From positions 744,001 to 808,000 of the forward strand of contig NZ_RBJB01000003.1 in NCBI RefSeq assembly GCF_003634635.1: 64,000 nt of DNA, written 5' to 3'. The translations under genes and the position numbers were made by a program. The notes beneath the pieces were generated by a model. It saw only the letters and a list, made by a program, of their open reading frames with translations, ran no database searches and was not told the DNA's origin. This document shows, in pieces, positions 22,603 to 31,297 of this stretch. Within the stretch, counting starts at the first letter, position 1. Every line of letters starts with the position of its first letter. Source of the stretch: Marinobacter nauticus (lineage in GTDB: Bacteria > Pseudomonadota > Gammaproteobacteria > Pseudomonadales > Oleiphilaceae).

Positions 22603-23990
22603 ACCTGCTCTCCGGTATTGAGCAGATCAAACAGCTGCCTGTTGATCGGCAACGGCGGTTCGAACGTTTTTCGCGCACCCAGTACCGGTACCGCGTGCTG
22701 CCGCTGTTCGCCGATGTCTACCTGATCATCGCGTTTATCGGCACCCTGCTATTCCTGGCCGGGCAGCTCACGCACTCAGTGGAGCCCCCGGTGTTTGCCG
22801 GTTACCTGCTCTACACCGGGGTGCTGACAGCGCTTATTCTGGCTCATCGCTTCACCCGGTTGCGGCGAGCGGCACCGCTGGTTGTCTATCTCGTATTCAT
22901 CAACATGGCGACATTCAGCTACCTCGGCTATATCGGTGCCGGCGCCGCCATCGCGCCTGTGGTGGGGCTGTTCTTTTTTATCAGCTCGGTCGGCATCATC
23001 ACCCTGTCGCTGAAGCACACCAGCATCATTTTGGCGGCCAACCTGATCCTTCTGGTGCTGGCCACCGCCGTCACGGTCCCGACCGATAAGGTTGTCACCG
23101 TGCTTATCGGCGTAATCACCAACTGGCTGATTCTGATGTGCCTGGTGGTTTCGCCGTTATCGGCGTGGTTTTTCTCCCAGTTCCTGCGCAACCTGCTGGC
23201 CCTGCAGTTTCTGCTCAGAGATCGAAACCGGCAACTTTCCCGCGCCTTGCAGACACTGGAGGCCACCGAGGACAAACTGGCCCAGGAGCAGAAACACCAG
23301 GCCCTGAGCCACATGGCCAAGGGTCTGCTGCACGAGATTACCAATCCGCTCAATTGCGCCATACAGGCGGTAGACTTTTCCGCGGCGATCAACCGGAATC
23401 CGGATGTGGCCGAGGCGCTGGACGATGCGGCAAGCCATCAACACCGGATTGCAGAAATCGTCTCGGATCTGATCGAATTCTCCCGCCCGGCGCCGGATCA
23501 TGGCCCGGAGGCTGTAAATCTCGACAAGCTGGTGCAAACCGCGCTGCGATTTTGCCGGCACCAGCTTCAGGGCACCGCAGTCACCACCCAGATCCCCGCT
23601 GGCCTCTCGGTCGCCTGTTTTCCGTCACCGCTGATTCAGGTGTTCGTCAACCTCCTGATGAATGCATCGTCAGCCATCCGTGCTGCTAGCCCTGCACGAC
23701 CGCAAATCCGGATTACCGCTGCCGCCACCGAAGCCGTGACCAGCATTACCGTCCGGGATAATGGCAAAGGCATCGACTCCAGTGACCTGCAGCGACTGAC
23801 TGACCCGTTTTTCTCCACCAGCGAGACGCCGGATAACCTGGGGCTGGGATTGAGTATCTGCCACACCATCATGCGGCATCATCGTGGCGCCATGAAAATT
23901 GCCAGCGAACCCGGGCAATGGACCGAGGTGATACTGGAACTACCCCGGCATATCGATGGGCCCGACAAAAGCACTCGCCCTCCCAACTAA
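22599..23990 (+). CDS. Membrane-bound sensor histidine kinase
   Basis: A 463-residue kinase. Residues about 38-200 hold six hydrophobic helices with short loops (7TM-like sensor without a large periplasmic domain). A coiled linker (RDRNRQLSRALQTLEATEDK) leads to the HisKA helix with H-box LLHEITNPLNCAIQAV. The ATPase domain has N-box VFVNLLMNASSA, G1 VRDNGKGID and GLGLSICHTIM. It overlaps the regulator gene by four bases (ATGA). It converges on, and overlaps by four bases, the porin gene at the end of the CotH operon. Confidence 0.9.
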   Translation: MNLLSGIEQIKQLPVDRQRRFERFSRTQYRYRVLPLFADVYLIIAFIGTLLFLAGQLTHSVEPPVFAGYLLYTGVLTALILAHRFTRLRRAAPLVVYLVFINMATFSYLGYIGAGAAIAPVVGLFFFISSVGIITLSLKHTSIILAANLILLVLATAVTVPTDKVVTVLIGVITNWLILMCLVVSPLSAWFFSQFLRNLLALQFLLRDRNRQLSRALQTLEATEDKLAQEQKHQALSHMAKGLLHEITNPLNCAIQAVDFSAAINRNPDVAEALDDAASHQHRIAEIVSDLIEFSRPAPDHGPEAVNLDKLVQTALRFCRHQLQGTAVTTQIPAGLSVACFPSPLIQVFVNLLMNASSAIRAASPARPQIRITAAATEAVTSITVRDNGKGIDSSDLQRLTDPFFSTSETPDNLGLGLSICHTIMRHHRGAMKIASEPGQWTEVILELPRHIDGPDKSTRPPN

Positions 23991-25111
23991 AACCGGTAAA
24001 CCAGCCGCAGGGTCGCAGCATTGCCCCCGGGATCCGGCGACAGACGATTACCGCTGATCTCCGGCATCAGGTAATTCAAGCGAAGCTGAATGTCTTTACC
24101 CAGATAGTAATTCAGGCCCACGGTGGTGACGCTGGCTTCCGCCCCGATGCTTCGATCCCTCAGATCAACGGCACTGTAACGCGCCACCAGTTCCAAGGCG
24201 CCGCCGTTACTCTTTGGTTTGATGCGTTTGAACTCGCCCCGCTCGTAGGGGCGCTGGTCGTCGGTCAACAGCAGGCCGGCCTGGACATAGCCCCCGGTAA
24301 ACCGCCACCATTCTCCGCCTTTACGACGCACCTCCTGAGCCATGACTTCTGCTGTCACGGTCAACCGATGAAACTGCCAACCGGCCTCCACGCCCGCAAG
24401 CCTGCTTTCACGGGCCTCAAAGCGGGGACTGCGAACCACGTTGTCAGCGCTGAACACCTCGGCCTCATCCTTGATCTGGAATTCCTCCTCACGATGCTGG
24501 CGCCAGGATGCTGCTGCACCGAGATGGAGTACCTGATCCTCCGAGCGGACGGGAGCACGGGAGACTCTGGCAGTTACAGCGCTGCCGTCTTCCGGTTTAC
24601 GCTCATCGCTGAATATACCCAGCGCCCAGGTTGAGGATTTCCGGTACTGCCCCACCATAACCCCCAGTGAACGGCCCGGCGCAAAAGCTGAGGTAGCCAT
24701 TGAGCGCTCACCCGCACTGAGACTTGAGTAGCTGGTCAGCCGTTCCATACCGAACGGCTCCTTGAACTGGCCCAGCCGGACGGCAAGGCGATCAGGGCCG
24801 TTGTACTGAACATAGGCATCGCCCAACTCTGCGTCTTTGTTGTCGCCTTCAATCTCGTAGCTGCCGTCAATCTCGGCCTCCCAGGCGTCGCCCCACGCCA
24901 GTTCAACCTGGAGCTTGGCGTTGCGCAACACGCCACGCGTCGTGGATTCTTCTCCGTCCTCATCATGGAACGCTCCGTAGTGGTCGACACCGGCCGCGAT
25001 GTAACCACTCACCTCCGCCCGAGCCCCCCCGTCGCCATCACTCGCCAAGGCGCCTGAACCAATCATCGGCAGCAGCGCAAAGGCCAGCAGTTTGCCCACT
25101 TGCTCATTCAT
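23987..25111 (-). CDS. OprO/OprP-like phosphate-selective-type porin
   Basis: A 374-residue outer-membrane beta-barrel. The signal peptide (KLLAFALLPMIGSGALA) is followed by amphipathic strands such as VSGYIAAGVDHYGAF and DAYVQYNGPDRLAVRLGQFKEPFGMERLTS, the last being a hallmark of the OprO/OprP group. It ends in a C-terminal aromatic (ATLRLVYRF). Last gene of CotH-VTC-DUF4956-porin; overlaps DUF4956 by eight bases. Paired with a VTC-domain protein, a role in phosphate or polyphosphate uptake is plausible. Confidence 0.85.
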   Translation of the reverse strand: MNEQVGKLLAFALLPMIGSGALASDGDGGARAEVSGYIAAGVDHYGAFHDEDGEESTTRGVLRNAKLQVELAWGDAWEAEIDGSYEIEGDNKDAELGDAYVQYNGPDRLAVRLGQFKEPFGMERLTSYSSLSAGERSMATSAFAPGRSLGVMVGQYRKSSTWALGIFSDERKPEDGSAVTARVSRAPVRSEDQVLHLGAAASWRQHREEEFQIKDEAEVFSADNVVRSPRFEARESRLAGVEAGWQFHRLTVTAEVMAQEVRRKGGEWWRFTGGYVQAGLLLTDDQRPYERGEFKRIKPKSNGGALELVARYSAVDLRDRSIGAEASVTTVGLNYYLGKDIQLRLNYLMPEISGNRLSPDPGGNAATLRLVYRF

Positions 25112-25685
25112 GCCCCGCCTCCAGGTGATAGTGCATTCGAAGCATCGCGGTGTCTCTCAGGTAGCTGACAGACACCACATCAACCCGGAACACATCCAGT
25201 CCGGTGCGTTCCCTGAGATCGGCAATCAAGGCTGCCTGTTGTTGCCGGTGGACGTTCTCGATCTTTTCGTATTCCACCTCCTTCTCACCGTGTCGCGGTA
25301 ACAGGATGCGGGTCTCGAGCACAACCGCCAGGGCGATGACCAGGCCATTCAGCATGATCAACTCCAGGTGGTGCATGGTCCCGACTGCCGCCAGCAAGGC
25401 CATGGCGATCACCAGGAACAGGTAGGTCATCTCCTTGATACCCAGGGCTTCGGTGCGATAACGCAGCATCGAGAACACGGCAAACAGGCCAAAGGCAAAG
25501 CCCATCGTGACCGTGACCGAATGCAGCAGCGCCGTCACCAGAAACACGCCAACGCCGAAGAGAATGAAAGAGGCGGCATTCTCCCGGTGACGGGAATAGC
25601 GGTAATAACAGCGAATCAATACCAATACCGAGGCCGCATTAATCAACAGCCGGATAACAAAATGGAGGTCAACTGCAGATTCCAT
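25104..25685 (-). CDS. DUF4956 membrane protein
   Basis: A 193-residue protein with four hydrophobic helices (roughly residues 12-27, 38-58, 62-75, 88-125) and a soluble C-terminal domain (VEYEKIENVHRQQQ onward). The conserved AFGLFAVFSMLRYRTE and IKEMTYLFLVIAMAL segments match DUF4956. This family commonly sits beside VTC-domain and CotH-like genes, as here. Molecular function unknown. Overlaps its neighbours on both sides, so tightly co-translated. Confidence 0.85.
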   Translation of the reverse strand: MESAVDLHFVIRLLINAASVLVLIRCYYRYSRHRENAASFILFGVGVFLVTALLHSVTVTMGFAFGLFAVFSMLRYRTEALGIKEMTYLFLVIAMALLAAVGTMHHLELIMLNGLVIALAVVLETRILLPRHGEKEVEYEKIENVHRQQQAALIADLRERTGLDVFRVDVVSVSYLRDTAMLRMHYHLEAGHE

Positions 25686-26427
25686 GAACGCTCCTTAACA
25701 ACGGTTTGAATCGATTGGTTTTCAGGTTGTCTCCGTCCAGAAAAACCCGACCAACGCAGTACTTGCTGAAAGTCACCGGCCTGTATCCGAGCGCGGCCAG
25801 ACGCGCCATCAAAGGCGAGCCAGAGGCTTTCCGGTCATATTTGATTTCGAAAATGGCAAGACACGGGAGCGCAACGGAATGCTTTCGATCAGGCGTCTGG
25901 AAGGAGAGCCCGGTATCCACCGTCACCCGCTCATGGCCGTCCCGCCGGAGCAAAGTCATCCGTTCATACTGGACAAAAAGTGCCGGCCGCATCCCTGCAG
26001 CCGGAAGGCCGAATTGCCCGGAAAGGAAATCATTGATGACGTGCGGGTCCCGACCGTCTCCGGTTAACGACAAGCGGGTTTTGATGGTGCGTTGCCGGTT
26101 GCTCTTCTTCTTGACTTCAAGAAAGCTCTCTCCGCTTTGCCGGTAGTGACGAATCCGCAGCTTGAAACGATTGAGCTTGCCGTTGTGATGATCCAGATAC
26201 AGCTGGCTGTCCGGCGTATCCAGATACAGGGTGTCGTAGGTAAAACGCCGAGCCGTCCCAATCTCAAGCATCGAATACTCGCGCTCCAGGCCCTGAAGAC
26301 ACTGGTCTAGCTCATGAGCCGGAATCATGAATTTGGTGTCCACACGGTTCATCAGGAGCGCTCTTGCCTGCGCCTCAAGGGAATGCCCGGCAAATCTGGC
26401 CTCCGGGCTACCAACGGCCATGTTCAT
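25669..26427 (-). CDS. VTC-domain protein (polyphosphate polymerase-like)
   Basis: A 252-residue protein of the VTC/CYTH tunnel fold. Basic and acidic tunnel residues occur in NRVDTKFMIP, TLYLDTPDSQLYLDHHNGKLNRFKLRIRHY (two overlapping blocks), FLEVKKKSNRQRTIKTRL and the late FEIKYDRK plus FSKYCVGR. The yeast Vtc4 domain makes polyphosphate from ATP; bacterial forms are little studied. No membrane segment. Overlaps CotH by four bases and DUF4956 by 17. Confidence 0.88.
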   Translation of the reverse strand: MNMAVGSPEARFAGHSLEAQARALLMNRVDTKFMIPAHELDQCLQGLEREYSMLEIGTARRFTYDTLYLDTPDSQLYLDHHNGKLNRFKLRIRHYRQSGESFLEVKKKSNRQRTIKTRLSLTGDGRDPHVINDFLSGQFGLPAAGMRPALFVQYERMTLLRRDGHERVTVDTGLSFQTPDRKHSVALPCLAIFEIKYDRKASGSPLMARLAALGYRPVTFSKYCVGRVFLDGDNLKTNRFKPLLRSVHGICS

Positions 26428-28202
26428 GGCACGTCGGCCACGTACTCCAAGGTGGCATCCAGGGTGATTGCCACGTCCCCGGCCTGCTCCCCGGTGCCAA
26501 CACTGGTCAGGGTAATCTGCCCTTGAGCTCCCAGAGCAATCGTCCGGACATCTCCGGGCAGGCTCTCATCCACCTCAAACAGCAGCGCATTGGTGGCAAA
26601 GCCATGGAAGCGATGGCTACCCGGTACGTAGTCCGACGATTCAATAAACAGCTGAAGCACATAGGGTTTGAAGCTGTCACCGGCATCCACGCCGATCATC
26701 AGGAGGCTAACGACCGCCGGTTTGGTTTCCCGGTCCACGGAATACACCAGGCTGTCCACTTCAAAGGCGGCGTAGGTCAGGCTGGCACTGACGTTGCGCC
26801 CGTCCGGCAAGGTGAAATTGAATGCACCTCGGTCATTTCCGCTCTGGGATGTGATGTTGCCCGTCAAAGCCGTCGTGGCGGGCGCGCTGCAATCCGGCTC
26901 CTTATCCGCCAGTAGCGAGACTTCGCCATTCGGCGTCTCCGCCGCCATCGCCTGCTCCAGAACAACCCTGCGGGCGGGCTGGTAATCATCGTCGCCCGGC
27001 TCACCGTTGCCGATGATAAAGCGTTCCAGGCTGGCCGCCGCTTCCTCGGTGGTTCCGGTCAATTGCCGGATGCGCGCCAGGCGGTCGATCAAGGCATTCT
27101 CATCCCACTGGGTTTCCAACAGGTTCTCCAACTCCGCATAATAGGCTGCCCGGTATTCGGGTATCTGGAACAGACGATCTGCGAGCCGGAAGTTGCGATA
27201 GAAAACACCGGTTAGCGGCTTGAGCGGATGGTCCCCGCGAAAAGCCGTGTCCGCCCCCCAGGGAATGAAATGGAACAGTCCGTCCTCCGGATTACGGTAA
27301 ATGTGGAAGTTGTTGGCATTGCCGGTGGCGGAATCCCAGGCGCCGAGCAAGGTCTCCACCGCCCAGAACCGGATGAACCGGTCCACATCGACCAACTGCG
27401 GCAACACGTTCAGCATCTGCTCATCTGGCAACGCCAGAGCTTCTGCAACGGCTTGCAGATCGCTGCGGTCGTTTTCCTTTTCGTTGGTCTTCTTCTCGAA
27501 TCGCTGGCTCAGCCAGGTACCAAAATCGGCAGTCTGCGCCTCATACTGATTGCCCTCATCGTTGCCGAACGCACGGGTCAGGAAAGGCTTTTTAAGAGGC
27601 TCTACATTGGTAAACACGCCGAGTGTTTCGCCGTTCACGGTTACCCTGGCGTAGTTGCATCTTGGCGCCGCAATGCCGGCTTCACGGAACTGGTCATACG
27701 CCATGCATTGCCTGGCATTGGAAGGATCCTGGCGATTGTTGTTCAGGGTCATCCGCGAGGAATTCTGGTAGGTCCGGCCTTTCTGCAGGTCGTTGAAATC
27801 CAGCTTGAGAGAGGGAATGCTTGGGCTGAGAGAACCCATATAACCCTTTTTGCGAACAATGACGTTGTCCATCCGATCGCCATCAATCGACACACGCGCG
27901 GTAAATTCCGTGTATTCAAACGGCGGTATACACTCGCGATCCGTGCTCGCCAGGGTACGCCCCTCGGCACGCAGCTTTTCGAAATCATCAGCGGACATAC
28001 GAATGTCCACGGCCATTATCCGATCCGGGGCGTAAAGGTCGCCATCGCCACCAATGTTGACCGGCTCAACCGGAGCATCGAAGTCTGAGGGATCAGAAGA
28101 ATCCGAGCCTCCGCCCCCGCAGCCCTGCAGCACCACCAACGCCATGCCTGCCATTAGCCAGCGGCAGCGCCCCCACGATGTTCTGAATCCTGTTGTTGTC
28201 AT
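26424..28202 (-). CDS. CotH-kinase-family lipoprotein
   Basis: A 592-residue exported protein. A lipoprotein signal (MALVVLQGCGGGGSDSS) places Cys28 at the mature N-terminus. A CotH domain follows: VDIRMSADDFEKLRAEG, VRKKGYMGSLSPSIPSLKLDFND, SSRMTLNNNRQDPS, then NFHIYRNPEDGLFHFIPWGADTAF with the metal-binding acid. The C-terminal ~150 residues form a beta-rich domain. CotH proteins are atypical secreted kinases. First gene of the operon; a 17-bp palindrome lies 82 bases upstream. Confidence 0.88.
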   Translation of the reverse strand: MTTTGFRTSWGRCRWLMAGMALVVLQGCGGGGSDSSDPSDFDAPVEPVNIGGDGDLYAPDRIMAVDIRMSADDFEKLRAEGRTLASTDRECIPPFEYTEFTARVSIDGDRMDNVIVRKKGYMGSLSPSIPSLKLDFNDLQKGRTYQNSSRMTLNNNRQDPSNARQCMAYDQFREAGIAAPRCNYARVTVNGETLGVFTNVEPLKKPFLTRAFGNDEGNQYEAQTADFGTWLSQRFEKKTNEKENDRSDLQAVAEALALPDEQMLNVLPQLVDVDRFIRFWAVETLLGAWDSATGNANNFHIYRNPEDGLFHFIPWGADTAFRGDHPLKPLTGVFYRNFRLADRLFQIPEYRAAYYAELENLLETQWDENALIDRLARIRQLTGTTEEAAASLERFIIGNGEPGDDDYQPARRVVLEQAMAAETPNGEVSLLADKEPDCSAPATTALTGNITSQSGNDRGAFNFTLPDGRNVSASLTYAAFEVDSLVYSVDRETKPAVVSLLMIGVDAGDSFKPYVLQLFIESSDYVPGSHRFHGFATNALLFEVDESLPGDVRTIALGAQGQITLTSVGTGEQAGDVAITLDATLEYVADVP

Positions 28203-28283
28203 GAAGCACTCCCTGAAGATTGTCTATCGTGGCCGGGGGAAAACCGGCTTCAGGAAGTATTGCGGCTGGAATGCACGGGAGTC

Positions 28284-28300
28284 TGTAAGACGGTCTTACA
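28284..28300. promoter_or_regulatory. 17-bp palindrome TGTAAG-N5-CTTACA
   Basis: A perfect inverted repeat TGTAAGACGGTCTTACA, extended by C/G, between the hybrid kinase stop and the CotH start. No T-run follows, so a terminator is unlikely. It resembles the GacA box (TGTAAG-N6-CTTACA) with one base less, and the site at 20375-20391 has the same N5 spacing. Confidence 0.5.
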
Positions 28301-28303
28301 GCG

Positions 28304-30058
28304 TCAGAACGACGACGAGGCAATCAGGCTGGTCAGCAATGCCCGCAGTCGGTTGGGCTTGACCGGTTTATTCAATACAGGAAGATACTGGGCTCGTAAC
28401 AAGGCCCGCGTCTCGTCACTGCGATCAGCCGTAATGATGGCCCCGGGCAGGTCCATCGCCAGATGTCGCCGCACCGAGTGAATGGCATCAAAACCGGTCT
28501 GGCCATCATCGAGATGGTAATCCGCAAGCACGGCTCTCGGAGTCAAGCCGGATTCATCCAGTCGGGCCAGGGCATGGTCCCGGCCACCGGCCGTAATCAC
28601 GACACACCCCCATCGACTGAGAAGCATCGCCATGCTCTCAAGAACGGCTGGCTCGTTATCAATGACCAGAACCGGAGCTCCCTCAAAACCGCGGTCTGTC
28701 GACACGGCCGGGGCAGGCTTCGCAAAGGCCTGCAACGTTGGCACGGGAACGCGTGGCAGCGTTACGGTGAAGCGAGAGCCAAGCCCGGGTCTTGACGCCA
28801 CGTCAATCCGATAGCCCAGAACCCGAACCATTCGCTCGACAATGGCCAGCCCAAGGCCAACCCCTTGCCTGCCACCGCTCCCCTGCGGCAGGATCTGATG
28901 AAACTCGGTAAAGATTTCATCGAGCTTGGCGGCATCAATTCCGACGCCGGTATCCCAGACTTCGAGCCGAACGTCATCATCGCGCACACGCACCGCCAGC
29001 ATCACACCACCGGACCGCGTGTAACGGAAGGCATTGCTGAGCAGGTTTCGAAGAATACGGGTGAGCATACGTTGATCCGTGCGCACCATGGCCGGTGAAG
29101 AGCGGACCCGAAAACCAAGCCCTGCGTTGGCCGCCACGGCCTCAAACTCGCTGCCGAGACTGCGCGCCAGCTCATCGACGTCGGTATACACCAGATCGGG
29201 CTTCATCGCCTGCTGGTCCAGTTTGGAGATGTCCAGCAAATCGGCCAGAAGATCCTCTGCGCCTTCCAGAGCACGGTGGGCCTGGTGCACCATCCGGCGT
29301 TCGGCATCGGGCAGGGTGCTGTCCTGCAACGCCGAGATCATGAGCCGGGCGGCATTCAATGGCTGAAGTAAATCGTGACTCGCGGCGGCCAGATACTTGT
29401 CTTTGCTCCGGTTTGCATCTTTGGCGGCATCGACAGCGATCACCAACTCCTGCTCAACTTTCTCGCGCTCTTCAATCTGATAGCGGAGGTCCACGTTGGC
29501 GTTCTGCAACGCTTCAGTGCGTTCCTCCACCCGGCGTTCCAGTTCTGCGTTGAGCTGTTCGAGCTTTTCCCGGGCCTGAACGCGGTCAGTGATATCAGCA
29601 ACAAAGGCTTCCACCACTTCAGGCCCGAGGTCTGGCCGCCGCAGCATGGTCACGGCGACATGGACGGCCGACTGATCGGCCCGACGAAAACGGGCCTCCC
29701 GCGCGCTAAGGCTGCCGTAATCCAGCAATTCCTGGCGAATGACATCAAACTCTGCGGCGCTGAAAAAAAGCTGTTCGCGAAGCCGGATCATCCGGTGCTG
29801 AAGCTGTTCAGGGCTGTCGTATCCGCAAATCCGCGCCATCGCCGGGTTGCAGGCCAGAAAACCACCCCGCAGATTGGCCTGGAAAATGCCATGCAGCGCG
29901 TTTTCGAACAGCCATTTGTAACGGTTGCGTTCCCGCTCCAGCTCCTCAATACGTTCCTGCAAGGCCGGATAATAATTCTTACGCACCGACTGACTGCCAA
30001 GTCCCAGCAGATCGCCAACGCCAAAACCACTGTCAGGCGATTCAGAGGGCTTCTTCAT
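28304..30058 (-). CDS. PAS-containing hybrid histidine kinase (ErcS'/NahK-like)
   Basis: A 584-residue soluble hybrid kinase. A coiled N-terminus and PAS domain (about 40-165, LFENALHGIFQANLRGGFLACNPAMARICGY in pieces) precede a coiled coil (LEQLNAELERRVEERTEALQ). HisKA has H-box YLAAASHDLLQPLNAARL; ATPase blocks are NLLSNAFRYT, DTGVGI and GVGLGLAI. The C-terminal receiver has VLVIDNEPAVLES with acceptor Asp in VLADYHLDDGQTG. It matches the ErcS/ErcS' group tied to ethanol oxidation. Start at 30058 with AGGTGG upstream; overlaps ercA by 17 bases. Confidence 0.88.
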   Translation of the reverse strand: MKKPSESPDSGFGVGDLLGLGSQSVRKNYYPALQERIEELERERNRYKWLFENALHGIFQANLRGGFLACNPAMARICGYDSPEQLQHRMIRLREQLFFSAAEFDVIRQELLDYGSLSAREARFRRADQSAVHVAVTMLRRPDLGPEVVEAFVADITDRVQAREKLEQLNAELERRVEERTEALQNANVDLRYQIEEREKVEQELVIAVDAAKDANRSKDKYLAAASHDLLQPLNAARLMISALQDSTLPDAERRMVHQAHRALEGAEDLLADLLDISKLDQQAMKPDLVYTDVDELARSLGSEFEAVAANAGLGFRVRSSPAMVRTDQRMLTRILRNLLSNAFRYTRSGGVMLAVRVRDDDVRLEVWDTGVGIDAAKLDEIFTEFHQILPQGSGGRQGVGLGLAIVERMVRVLGYRIDVASRPGLGSRFTVTLPRVPVPTLQAFAKPAPAVSTDRGFEGAPVLVIDNEPAVLESMAMLLSRWGCVVITAGGRDHALARLDESGLTPRAVLADYHLDDGQTGFDAIHSVRRHLAMDLPGAIITADRSDETRALLRAQYLPVLNKPVKPNRLRALLTSLIASSSF

Positions 30059-31205
30059 AAACCACCTGAACATCCCGAAGCGACGACTTCCTTGGGTTGG
30101 TCAGTATGCAGGGGTCCTTTAATGCATAGCCTGAAAGATAGGGGATATCCGATGTCGTCACACCCAGCTCTTTCAACCGGGCTTCGAGGCCGACGGTTTT
30201 CTTGAGCGCAACAATACGGGCCATCAGGTGTTTTTTGACCTGGGCATTACTCATTCCCCGGGTATCAATATCCATGGCCTCCGCCACACGCCGGAAGCGG
30301 TCTTCGGCAAACGGGAAGTTGTAGGCCACCACGTGCTCCAGCAATAGCGCGTTGCACAATCCGTGGGGCAGGTCCAGGAAGCCCCCGAGGCTATGCGACA
30401 TGGCGTGTACTGCCCCAAGAATGGCATTTGAAAAGGCCAGGCCCGCCAGCATGGAGGCCAGCATGATCTGCTCGCGCAATACCGGATCCGCCGGGTTGGC
30501 AACCAATGGCTCCAGATTCCGGTTGATCAGTCGGATGGCTTCGAGAGCGTGCGTGTCGGTGAGCGGTCCGCTGCCGGTAGACACAAATGCTTCAATGGCG
30601 TGAACCAGCGCATCCACCCCGGTGCAGGCGGTCAGATAAGCACCCATGGTTTCCGTGACTTCCGGATCAATCAGAGAGACATCCGGCACGACCGCCTTGC
30701 TGATAATGGAAAACTTGAAGCGCCGATTGGGGTCCGAAATGATCGCAAACTGGGATACGTCGGCAGAGGTTCCCGCCGTCGTCGGAATCAGTATCAAGGG
30801 CGGAGGGGGATTGGTGATGGTATCCACCCCTTCGAACTCCAGAATGCTCCGACCGTGCGTGGCGACAATACCGATGCCCTTGGCACAGTCCATCGGGCTG
30901 CCACCACCAATGGCGACGATAACGTCACAGTCATTCGACCGGTACTGCTCGGCGCCCGCCATCACCTCATCCACCTTGGGATTGGGGGAAACTGCGGTGT
31001 AAGTGGTACAGGCCAGGCCGGCTTCTTTCAGGAGCGTTTCAATCTCACCAACCCACCCGGCAGCCTGGACACCGGGATCCGAGACAAGAAACACGTGGCG
31101 CGCCCCGAAATTACTGGCAAAATTGGCCACCGATCGGCGTGAACCCGCGCCGAACACAATCTCCGGAGAGACAAACTTTCGCAAAGCAGAAATGTCGTAA
31201 CTCAT
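30042..31205 (-). CDS. ercA: Iron-containing alcohol dehydrogenase (ErcA-like)
   Basis: A 387-residue group III Fe-ADH. NAD-binding GGGSPMDCAKGIGI and the iron-ligand blocks DALVHAIEAFVS and AMSHSLGGFLDLPHGLCNALLL are present, with the late His in the SNAILGAVHAMSHS region. Homologues in pseudomonads (ErcA) sit beside ErcS-type kinases and influence expression of the PQQ ethanol system, so a regulatory rather than bulk catabolic role is likely. It precedes and overlaps the hybrid kinase. Confidence 0.88.
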   Translation of the reverse strand: MSYDISALRKFVSPEIVFGAGSRRSVANFASNFGARHVFLVSDPGVQAAGWVGEIETLLKEAGLACTTYTAVSPNPKVDEVMAGAEQYRSNDCDVIVAIGGGSPMDCAKGIGIVATHGRSILEFEGVDTITNPPPPLILIPTTAGTSADVSQFAIISDPNRRFKFSIISKAVVPDVSLIDPEVTETMGAYLTACTGVDALVHAIEAFVSTGSGPLTDTHALEAIRLINRNLEPLVANPADPVLREQIMLASMLAGLAFSNAILGAVHAMSHSLGGFLDLPHGLCNALLLEHVVAYNFPFAEDRFRRVAEAMDIDTRGMSNAQVKKHLMARIVALKKTVGLEARLKELGVTTSDIPYLSGYALKDPCILTNPRKSSLRDVQVVYEEAL

Positions 31206-31297
31206 GGGGCCTGACGCGTACGGTTGTTGTTATAGGAGTAACTGACATATTAACGCAACTTGGCGAGCGCTTCATCGACCTTTTGGCTAAGGCCGGC

